From the NCBI GenBank assembly GCA_019787685.1, contig JAHNUO010000012.1, positions 620,001-684,000 on the forward strand: DNA of 64,000 nt, read 5' to 3'. This document shows positions 22,531-34,308 of the stretch, piece after piece. Source of the DNA: Chiua virens. Lineage: Eukaryota > Basidiomycota > Agaricomycetes > Boletales > Boletaceae. Within the stretch, counting starts at the first letter, position 1. Each line of letters opens with the position of its first letter. The notes beneath the pieces are model-generated. The model was not told the DNA's origin and did not search any database. It saw only the letters and a list, made by a program, of their open reading frames with translations. The position numbers and the translations under genes are program-made.

Positions 22531-24035
22531 ATGTCTAGTGCAGATGATTCCCCACCCCAGACTGTCGATCCTGCTTTTTTGATGCAACAAATGGCACGTC
22601 TTATCGCTTTGCAAGACCGTAACTTGAATATCGGCAACCTCCAAAGCAGATCGCAGAGTATCTTGCGATTATTCTCTGTGCCCATTGACCTGACCTTTTT
22701 TATCTGTAGCGTTCATAGAAGCTTTCGTTACAAAGGACAACTCATCAGACGCCTCATGTCTCTCCATGACAGTGTCAATGACATGTTGGCGGAAGCAGAC
22801 CAACGAGCCCATGTTGCCAACACGAACACTGCGAACCACGCAGAGGTGTGCGTACCGTTTTACATTCCTTATCAGTGTAATTGATAGCACGCCCAAGGGA
22901 GAACCGTTTGTACAGATCCTACAGAGAACTTCTACGGTGGATTCCCTCCATTCGTGCTATTTCCCAGACAGAGCTTGGCGATGCTCTACAACAGGCGAGA
23001 ATTTTCTTTCCTTGGACTTTGTACAATAGGACTGATATGAATTTAGCTCGAACGAGGTGCTGACACCGGCCGCACTGACGATACCCACAGGCTTAAAGTA
23101 TTGGTCGTCAACTGGCTCATGCAGGAGACACCAAAGCCTGATCCTCCCCTCAGCTCTGAAGACAAGAGTGGGAGAGGGTTCTACAATGACGCGACTGGAA
23201 GCCTCTTGTGTCCAGTTGACTATAACTGGAATGATCCCACATGAGTGATCTCTGCGCCACAAACCTTTTGAATGACAGAACTAAGTATCCCAACGACACA
23301 GTCACCAGCAGAATATTTGCAAGTTCCATCCCGACTTTCTCGTCACCGCGCAATCTTGGCTGGCATTCCTGTATGCTGGTGGTCGGTCAGACCCTGCCAA
23401 TCTCGACAACAGACTTTTCAAGGGCGAAATTTTAGTCAAGGCATGTCCTGCACACAAATCCATACATCATCGCTGATTCTCCATTTCAGGCCTTTAAAGC
23501 CATCTTTATCTCTCCGACTTCTGCATTGGACGACGAGGGTCCCGAGCCAACTGCTGGCAGGAAACGTCGCCGAGGTGATAGACAGACGCGGTCAAACGTG
23601 GCCAAACTCCTAGGTATGCAAACAGTTCAATCACGTGCCATAGCCTATGTGGCCTGCCAGGTAAATCGGCCGTTTATCATCGACACCAGATTTGATACTA
23701 ATGAATTACTGACTGCATTGCAGATTTGTTTTGCCCTGTCCTCTGCAGGTTCTTGGGCAATCGTCGACGGTGTATTTGACATCCATGAGTTCTATGAAGC
23801 GATAGTGGAGTGGTTCGAAGAAACCAAGACCAAAGAGGATAAAAGGTTTATTGACGAACTTTTGTTATGGTGGAACAGGGGAGTCCCTTGGTTGCTTCAT
23901 TTTACATACCATAATAATTGAAAATGTAGGATGGTATTTGGACCCACCTTTTCTTTTCGGATTGAACGGGATGGATCTGCCCAGAAGTCTGTGGCAAAGT
24001 CGCTGAAGAAGCGCCGTATTGCTAGCAGTGGTTAA
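22531..24035 (+). CDS. DUF6698-type protein, probably decaying
   Basis: Starts MSSADDSPPQTVDPAF (22531). Later blocks fit the basidiomycete DUF6698 family as I remember it: SYRELLRWIPSI, GADTGRTDDTHRLKVLVVNW, RGFYNDATGSLLCPVDYNW, ILVKAFKAIFISPTSALDDE, a basic GRKRRRGDRQTR segment, RAIAYVACQ, then after an intron ICFALSSAGSWAIVDGVF and LLLWWNR. The last exon ends with a basic SLKKRRIASSG. Function is unknown. Introns look damaged: two would need GC donors (about 22996 and 23442) and the one after WWN would need a GG donor (about 23879), otherwise the protein ends early at HFTYHNN. Some inner boundaries did not resolve, so coordinates within the gene are approximate. Confidence 0.6.
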
Positions 24036-24548
24036 ATTGTCATTTAGGTTCAACTTGAATGTTATACTAGGCTATTTGAGATCGAAATCATAAAGCAGAA
24101 CAATCCGGTTGTTTGTTTCCCATTATTCATTTGGTGAGCGACAATGATGACAGCGTGAAAATGTTTCCTTTGGTTGCCTCTACTCCCAGGATGATTCACT
24201 TTGCCCATCATAATCATACTGTGGGTAATTATTCACCATCACCACATGGTTAATCATTGCACGTTGATTTACCAGTTCCACAGTTGACAAACTCTTCCAA
24301 CACATGCATATCTGACCTACTTTCATCTTCCTGACACTTATTTGACAATGTCGTCAGAGCGATTGTATTGATGAGATTCAAGCATGAACGAAAAAGTTGG
24401 CTACGAATGTGTGTTGGACACAAATTGTAGATGTCTTGAGTATCGATGTTCTTGCTCAGTAAAGGTATGTTTGGTATACATTTCCAACTGCCCTCAAACC
24501 AATTGGCCTTGCCCATCTTTACTAATCTGAGTAATGTACGTCTTTTCT

Positions 24549-24840
24549 AACTGTCTGACACTTATTTTCCATATACCTACCATTATAAGGAGTATGTAAA
24601 GTTGTATCAATCTGATATGCCTTATGCACTACTGCTGAATTGCATAAATTTGTGCCTTTACTGATGGTCTGACATTTATTATGCACTCAACCTACTGTTA
24701 TAAAGAGTATGCAAAGCTGTGCCAGCCTGATGAACCTTGCCAGCCTTTACCAAACGACATGATATGTGTAATCACTGACTGTCCGATGGTTATTCTCCAC
24801 TGGACCTACTGTTGCAAAGGGATAATAAAGCCTTTTTATC
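24549..24840 (+). repeat. Degenerate tandem repeat, about 115 bp period
   Basis: Three units start near 24549, 24667 and 24778, each with CTGTCTGACACTTATT-like, CCTACTGTTATAAAGAGTATG-like and GCCTGATGAACCTTGCC-like parts. The third is partial. From 24036 to 24548 and from 24841 to 25490 I see no gene. Confidence 0.6.
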
Positions 24841-26206
24841 ATTATACAATTTAGTTTTCTTGAGCATGTATTATAAGGCATTACAAGAATATCTGCAGTC
24901 TCATGATGATCCTGAAACTCCGTCGAAACAGTTCAACTTGAATATGCATATTTTTCAATCAACGAGGTGGAAACTATTTTAAATAGCTTCATAGAGGAAT
25001 CGGTAGTATGTTTTATTTGTGTCATACTTTTAATGCTCATCCTGATGAAATTTCGGGGAGCAATCACTGTGGGCGCAGAAGTAGGAGGATGATGTGCCAA
25101 CAGTGCAAAGGTAGCTAAACTATAGAGCATCTATGTGTCCAGACATGCCAGAGGGCAAAGGGCGTGAAGTCAAGCACCACTAACTTCCAAGTCAATGGCC
25201 AGCTAGAAGCTAGGATCACATCACATGGAGATCGAGTTGTTAGACGCAAGACCGGCCACATAATGCATTCTTCTGGTGATGATTCCCTTTCTGAATTTGA
25301 TTTCATTGATATCACTTTGACGAATTAGAATGACTTGATAAGGTCCAAAGAACGACGTTGTGTTTTGCTATTGGTTAGTGACTAATACTGACTATCAATG
25401 TTCCTGCTCGATCTGCCAAGGTTACTACCTGCCCGCTCTTGTTAACCCCTCCATTTAGTAAATACATTTTTGAGTGCTTGGTGTCCTGCATCATGATGTA
25501 TCTTGATGATGACGCCTGCAAGCGTTCTTGCAGGTGAGATAAAGGAGTGGTGAGAGGTCAGTATGACCATCTTAATTTCCCTTCATTCGTACTATCATTC
25601 GCTTTTCAATATCCTCTAGTCATGCCATTCCAAGATGACCATGTGAAAGTCACATACATACAACCCTTGGCGGTTGAAGTATCTGTGGGACTGACGAAAC
25701 ATTGCAGGGTCATGCCACTGGCACCAGTACGTATGCTTTGTTAGTACCACGTACACACATGGGGTTCATGTTCTTCACTGAATCCCAAGGAAAATCTACT
25801 GTGTGTGCTTTACATCTTTGGCTAACATGGACTAATATCCCTTCTTCCCAGTTTATCCAATACCTCACCCACGACGCTTCAATCCATATTGGCCACAAAC
25901 CTGATTCCGAGACATCCGAAGTTCAGACTGCATATTACACTGATGCGCATACTGGTCATTCCATCGTGCTCATTAATACCCCCGGGGATACTGATATTCT
26001 GCAGAAGATCATAGATTTCCTACAACCGGAGAAAGAGTACATGTGTTTAATTGGGCATGTGTTCTCTACTCCGTGATGAATAGAAATCTGCAGGGAGGGG
26101 AAGAAGTTGAATGGAATCATCTACATGCATCATATCTCTGACCCTCGCATGGGTGGTCTTGCCAGGAAGAATCTCCGAATGTTCCAAGCTCTGTGCAGAG
26201 AGAAGA

Positions 26207-26968
26207 TGTTACGATTCATCTCTTTTCCTTTATTTTTCTTGCTACATTCTCTATGCTCGATACTACAGGTATCTCCTACGATTCATTCCGCAAGGCTTAC
26301 CCTTGCCCCGGATTACTCAGCAAGGGCTTAACCCTTTGCCCCGCCTTTATCTCTTCTTATCCGGATACTCCAATCACGCACTCCGGCTCAACCCGGGGAT
26401 CCGTCGTCGCTTCCGCCCTTCTACTTCCTGATCCGATACGGATCACTTTCATTTCCGCTGTCACTTGGACAGCTTCCGTATTTACCATTTCCTTCTCTCG
26501 TCGATCCGGTGCTTCCGCCCCGCACGACTCCTTTGGTCCTTAGTCAGTTCCGCTCTTCCTGACCACCCCTTTTGACCGCTGGTCCGTGCACCAGTTTCAT
26601 AGTATAAATACCGCGCAGTGATACTCCTGTACTTTAGTCTTGATCTACGCAATCTAAGCTAGTATCACTGCTCCTCTTCGGGCCCTCCCTCAAGGCCATC
26701 CCTCGTCGCTGCGACCAACGTCCAGCATCTCGATCCACCCCGATCACAAGGGGCAGTCTAGGTCCTTCGGGTATAGATTCCCAACAGGACGCTCTTAGGC
26801 AACGTCCTAAGTTCTAACTCGTCTCACTGGTAGGAATACGCTGACCAGTACTCCTCCTCGAACTCTACAGCGCGCCACGTATCAAGTGGTGGTTGTTTGA
26901 GTTATCGCAGCCGCTTGATACTTGCGCTTTTGCGTCTACGCTAGGCCCTACCCGGGACTACCGTAACA
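26207..26968 (+). mobile_element. Solo LTR 4 (762 bp) inside GTPase copy C
   Basis: Starts TGTTACGATTC and ends CCGTAACA, with a perfect 5-bp duplication GAAGA at 26202-26206 and 26969-26973. Excising LTR plus one GAAGA restores the copy A-like reading. Its family differs from LTRs 1-3 beyond the shared TGTTAC start. Confidence 0.93.
26603..26610 (+). promoter_or_regulatory. TATA box of LTR 4
   Basis: TATAAATA in the middle of the LTR, the expected place for the retrotransposon promoter at the U3/R boundary. It now sits inside a GTPase pseudogene. Confidence 0.55.
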
Positions 26969-27848
26969 GAAGAGCCTTCATAATGTTCGTATTGTCACTA
27001 CCAACTGGAATCGCATCACCGAGCAAGAGGGCCCTGAGCGAGAGGAGCTCCTGATAAAAGGTGCTTTTCAGCCCCTCCTCGCATCTGGAGCCCAGATGCG
27101 CCACCACCTTAACAACGCCCAATCTGCTCAGGCAATCATGGCTGGAATTATCCCCCTCAGAGCAGTCAGCAGTCAGCTCCAGGACCAGGTCGCAGACGGA
27201 AAGAAATTAAGAGACACGGATGCTGGTTGTATCATTAATGAAGCAATAGAGAAGCTAAAGAAGAAGCATGCCAGGGAGCTAGCAAGATTGAGGAGGGATA
27301 TGGAGGAAGCTGCACAAGAACACGACAAAGCTCTGAGAGCTGAGTTGGACGCTGAGCAAAAGGTCCTGGAGGAAAAGATCAGGCATGCCGAGGAGGATCA
27401 GATGCACTTGAATATGACGATCGACACGCTCCGTGACAAACAAAGGACAGCACAGGATGGGTTGAAGCATTTGAAAGCCTTGCTCGACAAGGAGACTACA
27501 AAGTTGCAGCAAGACCTTGTGCAGGCACAGGAGGATGCGTGGCAATTTCACGCCCAGCTCGATCATGCAGAGAGACAACACTTGCAAGACCTTGCCAATA
27601 AGTAACAGTGTAGGGATACGAAGAATGCCATAATGAAGAAGAGGGAGGAAGAAACTTGGAGAAGACAGCAAATGATGGGACGACTTGTAACAGAGGCTGA
27701 GCAGAATGCAGTGATGCTACAGCAGCATATTGCAGCAATCAAAGCCCAGAAGCACAAAGCGGAAGATTATGCCAACCATGGAGTGTTTAACCGATTCTTC
27801 TCTGATATTGGCTCAATTCCCGATGGGTGGACAGAGGGAGCAAAATAG

Positions 27849-29198
27849 GCGGACCTCTCGGTGGCTTGATTGGTGACTTGGTCGGGCTAGACGTGTCTCC
27901 TCTCAATTGTGGCTTTTAAGAGGGCAGCTGTCGGGATATGAGGTTTGATATTCCCGATTTCTTACCGATTCTACATGCCAGTCTTCATTCCTCGATATGG
28001 TGCGAACCTTGACAACATACTAATAGTTATTGCAAGATGTTATATGATGCTGAAATATGAGAGTGGAAAGGGATGATTTGGATTATCGATGATCGTCGTG
28101 CAGTTGAATGTGTGATTTATTACAGACTAAGTTATGCTGTGGCCGCGACTAACTGATCCAAAGGGTCAATTTCAAGCTAGATTTAGATCTGGTGTCACCA
28201 ACTAAAAGTGACACTAATCCGTCATTGAAAAGACTTGACCATGTTGGAGATCATCGATCATCGATCAGTCCATAGCTACATATGCTACATTACCATATAT
28301 GGACACGTTCATTCTTTAAAGCTTTACCCACAACTTCGCCTCACGGCTCTCCAGTCTCGTTCCACCACGACTGGAGTGTGTTCACACATCCCTTAGTCTG
28401 TCGGAATTACAGACCACATGATCAACTTGAATGATGATGGCACTTATTCCCTCACGATCATTGACCCAGTCCCTTTTTAAAAGTGATTTTCTCCCCTCAC
28501 TGGATCGCATGCTACTACTGGCACACCGTGACCCCTTTGTAGTTGCTGTATGTGATATTACATCTCAGGGCTTCTTTTCACCATATAAATGGCTCCAGGC
28601 CATAAATATAGATGCTTGTCCTGAGCGCTAGAAGTGGTGATGTGCCAATGGATCTAGGATGCACTGGTTTGTGTAACACGCCCTCTATTTTGTATATACC
28701 TTTCCTCCATTTCCGGTTGTAACTGACTCGGATCTCATACAGGCGGAGTTGCCTGAGGGTTCCCTACCTATGATGTCACGATGAACCCTCAAGTAAAATC
28801 AAGGGCTTCTTATAAGCGCTAAACATGGCTCCAGTGGATGGAACGACTGGCATGCAATACTACACGTGTATTTGATCCTAGTCCATCCCAAATTTCCAAT
28901 CATGATGCGGCCCGGGAGAGGCCACATCGAGGTTCTAGCCTTTGGATCTGGCATTGTCTTGTCGAGAGAGCTGATTAGGTCACAGCTTCTACTAGTAATC
29001 ATAGCTTCTGCTCAATGCATGTACACGCATGACGGCATAGACGATATGTTTCACTCATACGCAGTACAGGGAAGAATGAACATATCCACGACATCATGAT
29101 AGGGTACTTACTACCGCTGAAAGGACGGGCCAATAAAGGAATGGAGTGAATAGATTTGGATTAGCGACCAGGCTTCTTCTGCTCGTAGCTTCCTCCAA
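27849..29198. other. Intergenic, no gene seen
   Basis: No conserved coding frame or RNA gene. A short open stretch at 28431-28631 has no supporting features. Confidence 0.4.
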
Positions 29199-30911
29199 TT
29201 AGCCTAGTATTGCTTCCGCCTTCAACAATATGTCCAGCCCACCCTTCTTTGCTCCGACCGACATAACCCCAAACCCCAGCCTGGTGCATCCTGTCACATG
29301 AGGCTTCGAGACCTTTTTTGGGCCACGAGCACGTCCCGAGCTCATCCGGACCAGTGGTGGATGGGAATCAGCGATGTCGGGATTGAATTCGCTGCCCAGT
29401 TTCACACCGAAAGTCTGGTAAAATCGCGGCTGGCTGCACATCCGAATGAAATCTTGCAACTCAATCGCTTTCAAAAAAATCGCTGTCACTGAGTCCTCAA
29501 ACTCCACGAAGATGTTGGGGAGGCTTATTGAAACTGCTGGAGGGAGTAACATGGGAAGGAAGTCACGGACGATAGCAAGGAACTCCTTCGCCGCCTGCCT
29601 TGTGTAACCGTCGTTTTTGAACTTTGCCCTATAGAAGGAATAAGTCACTGAGCGCCATATTCCAATGCGTTCGGGCGATTCTATAGTCAATTAGATCCCT
29701 ATGTCGTTCATCAAATTCTAGTGGACAAACTCACCAGAATTCATGATATTGTCATACATATCAAGGAAGTCGTCGCTTTTCTCTTCGTCGAGTCCAGGAG
29801 CAAAGGGCTCGAATATGCGTTCAAGGAGCATTCCATTGAAAAGACAGAGGATGGTCGGTAAAATAATGGTTGACCCTTGTACGCCTTGCTGGACCTTCAA
29901 GGAGACAAAATCCACGATAGCGGAATTTTGGCGATTAGGACGGAGTGCCCATACGCTCTTGTGCAAGTCGTACGCAAACCTGTCAGGACGGATCCAGGAG
30001 ACAAGGCGCTGTATCACTTTGCGAACATCGTCATTGAAAGAACCTGGCAAGTTCGACGAACTGATGATGGTCCAGAGGTTCAACGACATCCGTGTCTGCA
30101 TCATTCGCGTTCTGTGGGCTATCCTTCTGGATTTCTCGAAGAGGAAGCTCTTTTTGAAGAGGAGACAACGACAGTGATTCGTCAACAGTATTGTTGAGAC
30201 AGGAAGGGTGTGCATGGCCGGGGTGAAAGGGTGTTGGAACACGTGGTGACTCAGAATTGGCATCTGACAAATGGGAGGTGGCAGATGACCCGTTGGATGT
30301 GTCCGGGCCCGAACTGGAAGGCCAAGAGCTACTAGTCCGCTCAGGAGCGGGGGAGCATGCACGACCTTCAGGTAGTTCTGATCCTGTTAGGCGAACTTGG
30401 TTCCCGGGACCGGAAGCCGAATCAGAGGTGGTCGTTGCGGAAGGGGATGTAGCACGACTCGGACTTATGGACCCCACGTTGTTCGAACCATTGTTAGGAA
30501 GTGTCGACCACGGAGCTATCAGGGACAGACGTGAGAGTGCAGTGTTATCGAGAAGAATTGACATACCACTGAAGTTGACAGTCTCGTGTTTCGAGTAATC
30601 ATTGTGGCTCCGGGCCGAATTATCAACAGAGTTATTGGTCGTGTTGCCCCCGTAATTGATTGTTGTATTGGAGTACTCTCCCATGATATCTCGAACGGTT
30701 TGCTTGACCCCTATTAAAAACAAATTCGGACCATCATCTGTCAGTCAGGATCATCATTGCTTGGACTCGAAGTGGTTAACATACCACTAGTGACGTTTTG
30801 CCCCCACGAATTCTCGCATTGTGCATTATTCAGATTGGTCTGGTCGCGGCCAACGTCGTTGTAGGTGCCAAATTTCGCAGATGCGTCTGGGCCAGTTTGA
30901 CCGTACGGCAT
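29199..30911 (-). CDS. Unrecognised protein with Asn-rich N-terminus
   Basis: Starts MPYGQTGPDASAKF (30911) and runs into FGTYNDVGRDQTNLNNAQC. An intron (about 30787-30715) joins NVTS to GVKQTVRDIMGEYSNTTINY, followed by GGNTTNNSVDNSA. A Ser/Pro/Thr-rich linker covers roughly residues 90-210. The C-terminal half looks folded: VIQRLVSWIRPDRFAYDLHK, ILCLFNGMLLERIFEPF, an intron near 29735-29680, then SPERIGIWRSVTYSFYRAKF to the stop at 29199. Near 30040 the frame shifts by one base (LARFF to NDDVRKV), which may be a real break or a sequence error. I recall short G-x-Y/F-N-x-V-G-x-D-Q-type motifs at the N-termini of other Agaricomycete signalling proteins, but I cannot assign a function. Confidence 0.6.
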
Positions 30912-30969
30912 CACGATTCACAAGGGCGGATCACTGAACACAAAAAGGGGAGGAAGTTATTGCATGCTA

Positions 30970-31610
30970 CCTGATAGCGAAGTCCGTATATACCATCAAT
31001 GGGGACCATGTCAGCAAGCCATGAACAAGCATGCGCTCGGGGGCTGTTTCCCAGCCTGGTAGTAATTCGTGATTGAAACGAGGCCAACCGTATGGCAACT
31101 TGGCAGGGACCAACCACCTTGGAACGATCAACCTCATGGTGGGCTGAATCCGTTGCTGAGAATGATTTTGATATGAACCAACTGGGAAGCCGGGCGATGC
31201 GACAGATGAATCTTGCTGTGACACGTGTTGTCAAGGCCCTTGATTATGGTTGATACATAACGGGCACCTTCCATGACCAAAAACAGTAAGTACTACGTAT
31301 GTACCAATAACAACCTGCGCGCTCACTGGCACCTTTATCGTTATCCGGGTGATTCGGCGACTCGAATGGTACAGGCATTGCGGTTGGCTGCCAAATTGTT
31401 CGATCGTGTTCAACTGATCGTTCCCACCACGGACTCACTTACAGAGTGAGCGCTGGCAGAAGATGGCTTGGTTGACGTGGACGAACTGTGCGAAGGAGGG
31501 ATGGAGAAAAGCACTAAAGGATCGAAACGGAGAATCAATGAGAAGCAACAAGTTACAACCTGTAGTTGGGAGAGTTGGGCGAGCAAACTTGAGCGGCTAG
31601 AGGTACTCAC
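30970..31610 (-). CDS. Doubtful small gene
   Basis: Three open pieces could join: MSTSSRSSLLAQLSQL (31610), a block with WQPTAMPVPFESPNHPDNDK near 31390, and QDSSVASPGFPVGSYQNHSQ with PYGWPRFNHELLPGWETAPE ending near 30970 at a possible donor. Introns with GT and AG ends can be drawn, for example the donor after 31312. No domain is recognised and the last exon does not join to the Asn-rich gene downstream in frame. It could be an unrelated remnant. Confidence 0.25.
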
Positions 31611-32715
31611 GCATACCTTTGATAACGCGGTCTAGTTCAAGTATTCGGTCCAATGGTGGTATCGACGCGGTTCAAGTTGTGCGCGAAGTGACACCATAGT
31701 ACTGGTGACTGCCAGTGGTTATAGCTGCCTAGAGCCCAGGCCTGTGTTCTTCGGGCTTCAGGACTTCAGTGCAGAACCCGTTACTTGTTTTTCTCAGCTG
31801 ACTGGGGTACCCCAGTACTTGGCAAGAATACGACGTGACAGTCTAGTACTAGTAGCGAAACAAGTGTTATCCACTGTAGTGAAACGGTCAACGTCATGAT
31901 ATATAGCGGTTCCTGTTGATGCCAATAGACAGTTGCTGCAGTGAAAGTTACTTACCCTTCGATAGCGCATCAGTCGATACGTCTTGCCAGTCACTGGCTT
32001 GGCCCGATTCGTTCACAATTATCTGGTCGTCCTTCAAGCTCTTAAGCAAACTATATCATGTTGGCAAATCTAAACTATTCAAATGGAATGAAGATTTAGG
32101 GCATTGATAATTAGTAAACAGAGACACATGAGATGCCTTGACATCTATTATATTAAGCACCGCAGCTTGCCGGGTGGCTTATGATCGGTCGCTCGGTGCA
32201 CTCTTTTCGGCGAGGAGCGATCGCTCATCGATCATCGATTATGCTCTCTTTCGCCGTCCCTCCTTCCTCTTCGTTGCATCGCTCCCCTGCAATCGAAACG
32301 TTTGTAATGTGTTGCGTCGCTGCAACTGTCTTTCCCTCTGGTCCGTCGTCCTTCCATCGTGTGCAGCGCAGGTCTGTCGTCGGCACAGCGCCGCAAGGGT
32401 CTCACGCTCCTCTGCATCGTCGATCGATCGTGTGGAGCGTCGCTCTGTCAGGGGGTGCTGTGGTTCCTAGCTGTGCCCCTGCGGCTCCCTGTCTTCACGC
32501 TCTCCTCCCACAGTTCTTCCTTTGTGTTATCTTTTCTCACTTTCCTTCTTCTCTTCGCTTCAGATGGCCTCCGTTTGTAGCCTTCACGGAATCCTCGGCG
32601 TTCGGGGAGGGCGGGCCTATTAGTATTCTGGAGGAAAAACGTTTTGGAAGCATGAAGGTTTCATTTTTTTGCCCTCCGGCACTAATCACGACGTGAAATT
32701 TTACACGTTTGGAGG
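31611..32715. other. Intergenic, no gene seen
   Basis: I see no supported gene. The last few hundred bases may be flank of the Helitron remnant. Confidence 0.35.
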
Positions 32716-32913
32716 GGATGGACGTTCAACGGATGCCAGCGTTTGACTCTTGACAGAGCTGTACTCGACCTCCGCGTCGAACCATTTGCTCATGGGCAAC
32801 TGTACACTGCTCTGTCGAGAGTGTGCAAACGAAAAGATGTTCTCCTACTATTTGCACCTTCAAATGAAACTAAATATACGACTAACGTAGTGTACCATCG
32901 TCTCCTTCTATAG
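32716..32913 (+). pseudogene. Helitron RepHel helicase, C-terminal fragment
   Basis: The frame ending at TAG 32911-32913 reads LTLDRAVLDLRVEPFAHGQL, then YTALSRVCKRKDVLLLFAP, then VVYHRLLL and stop. This is the end of a Pif1-like superfamily 1B helicase as carried by Helitron rolling-circle transposons (helicase motifs V and VI, the HGQLYTALSR block). Nothing of the Rep domain or the earlier helicase motifs is present in the preceding kilobase, so it is a truncated remnant. I did not find a convincing Helitron 3' hairpin with a CTRR end. Confidence 0.8.
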
Positions 32914-33078
32914 TCTGCATGTATCTATTTACGCCAGTGCAATCATGATGCCACCATCCGAAGGCCATGCTTGTATTATAGTATACTCAAAGTTTCAGCC
33001 TGTGTCACGAAAGGGATCATGGTTCAGGATAAAGGGATGATTCTCAACGCTTCGCTGCGAAACCTTTCTCCCCCTTCA

Positions 33079-34308
33079 TTAAAAACCCAGGCACTTTGAC
33101 AAAGCACGGAATAGCTGAAGGACCCATTCCAGTCGCGAGACCTCCTTGGGGGGTTCGTTGACTTCACTTACGGGTTGCTTCGCTGTTTTGGGTTGCTCCT
33201 CCACTGGGTCTGTACACATAACCTTGATCACCCTATCCAACCTATTCCGGTCTTCTTCGGCAAGCTCCATCCTCTGCTCGAGTTCCTTGCGCTCTTGCTC
33301 CAACTCGCCCCTCAGAGCAAGATCGTTAGCGGCCATGGCTTCATCTATCTCTCTCCTCAGGTCTGCCAACTCTTGTTCATGTTTTTTTTTTCATCTCCCG
33401 CATCTCAGCAGTAAGGATAGCGCCGGCCGACGTATCACCAATCGTCGCCCCCTGTCTGAGTTCCTCTTGGATTTGTATCGTCACGGGCGAGAGGGGGATG
33501 AGCTCGGATAAGATTTGTTGCGCAGACTCGATACTATCTGAGTGGCGACGTATTTCGGCCTTGTTGTCGATAAGATCTTTGAACGCCCCGCGCACTAGGG
33601 AATCCTGACGTCTGCTTCCCTCCTCATCTGTGACACGGGCCCAGTTCGTAGTGACGATACGAACGTGGTCAAGGTTCTTGTCTCCGCAGAGTGCCTGCAG
33701 CATCTTGATATTCTTTCGCGCGAGACCACCAACGCGGGGATCTGAGATGCGATGCATGTAGATGATGCCATTAAGTGCTTGCTTCTTCCTGGAGATAGGC
33801 GATATCAAAAAGTGGAGATGTATGCTGAATCAACTAAACAGGGTTTACCCATTCTCGGGTTCCAGGAAGCGTACAATTTTCTCCAGAATATCCGTGTCAG
33901 TGATTCCTTCACGAGAGTCATCGAAACCTGGCGTGTCAACCAGCGTCACGTCACGGCGAGCCTTCTTGTCCGTATACTGCGTCACATGAACTGCGGATGT
34001 TTCGGAATCGGGAGTGTGCCCGATGTGAATGCCTTCGTCGTTGGTGAGGAGCTTGATAAACTACGTAAAAAGTATAAGGGGGTGGTCTGTAAAGTATCGA
34101 GCACGTACGGTAGACTTTCCTACTCCACGGGGAGGGAAATGTTCATCAGTATATTATGACTAGTAGTCCATTGTTGTCGAGGACAACGCACCAGTACCAG
34201 TCGCACCCATCACTCTGTAGATGCGTGTTAGCTACACTTGAGCACACGAATAAAAGGTGACTCGTACGCAATCACAGAGCAGTCTTGTGTTTTACCCATG
34301 CTTGACAT
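33079..34308 (-). pseudogene. AIG1-like GTPase (copy D), frameshifted in a homopolymer
   Basis: Exons run from MSSMGKTQDCSVIA (34308) through VMGATGTGKST, FIKLLTNDEGIHIGHTPDSE, VTLVDTPGFDDSREG, EKIVRFLEPEN and NGIIYMHRISDPRVGGLARK, an apparently functional G domain. A run of ten A residues (minus strand, about 33382-33391) replaces the nine bases of the related copy E and shifts the frame, so the protein would stop just after EMREMKKK. In the shifted frame the coiled coil continues (ADLRREIDEAMAANDLALRG) to a shared end RALSKCLGF at 33079. The tail is much shorter than in copy A and has no Ala/Glu/Arg repeats. The run could be a real mutation, a polymerase-slippage site or an assembly error. 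Confidence 0.82.

Larger units (their letters stand above)
25622..27848 (+). pseudogene. AIG1-like GTPase (copy C), split by a solo LTR
   Basis: Colinear with copy A: upstream exon and intron (from about 25500), start at 25622, then FIQYLTHDASIHIGH, NGIIYMHHISDPRMGGL, and after the LTR SLHNVRIVTTNWNRI, QLQDQVADGKKL and a long coiled coil. It is dead several times over. The P-loop exon has a 4-base deletion (25710), the G3 motif is NTPG with about nine residues missing, a 762-bp LTR sits between REK and SLHN, and a TAA at 27603-27605 cuts the coiled coil, which then continues in the same frame to a natural-looking end (GVFNRFFSDIGSIPDG) at 27848. This end lacks the Ala/Glu/Arg repeats of copy A. 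Confidence 0.88.

Noticed and set aside
30970..31224. A WW domain, from LPYGWPRF and LLPGWET.
   Set aside because: The two Trp residues lie about 12 apart rather than 20-22, and the other conserved WW positions are missing.
32138..32696. Serine/arginine-rich proteins on the plus strand.
   Set aside because: Two overlapping frames are equally open and of low complexity, with no introns or motifs that support either.
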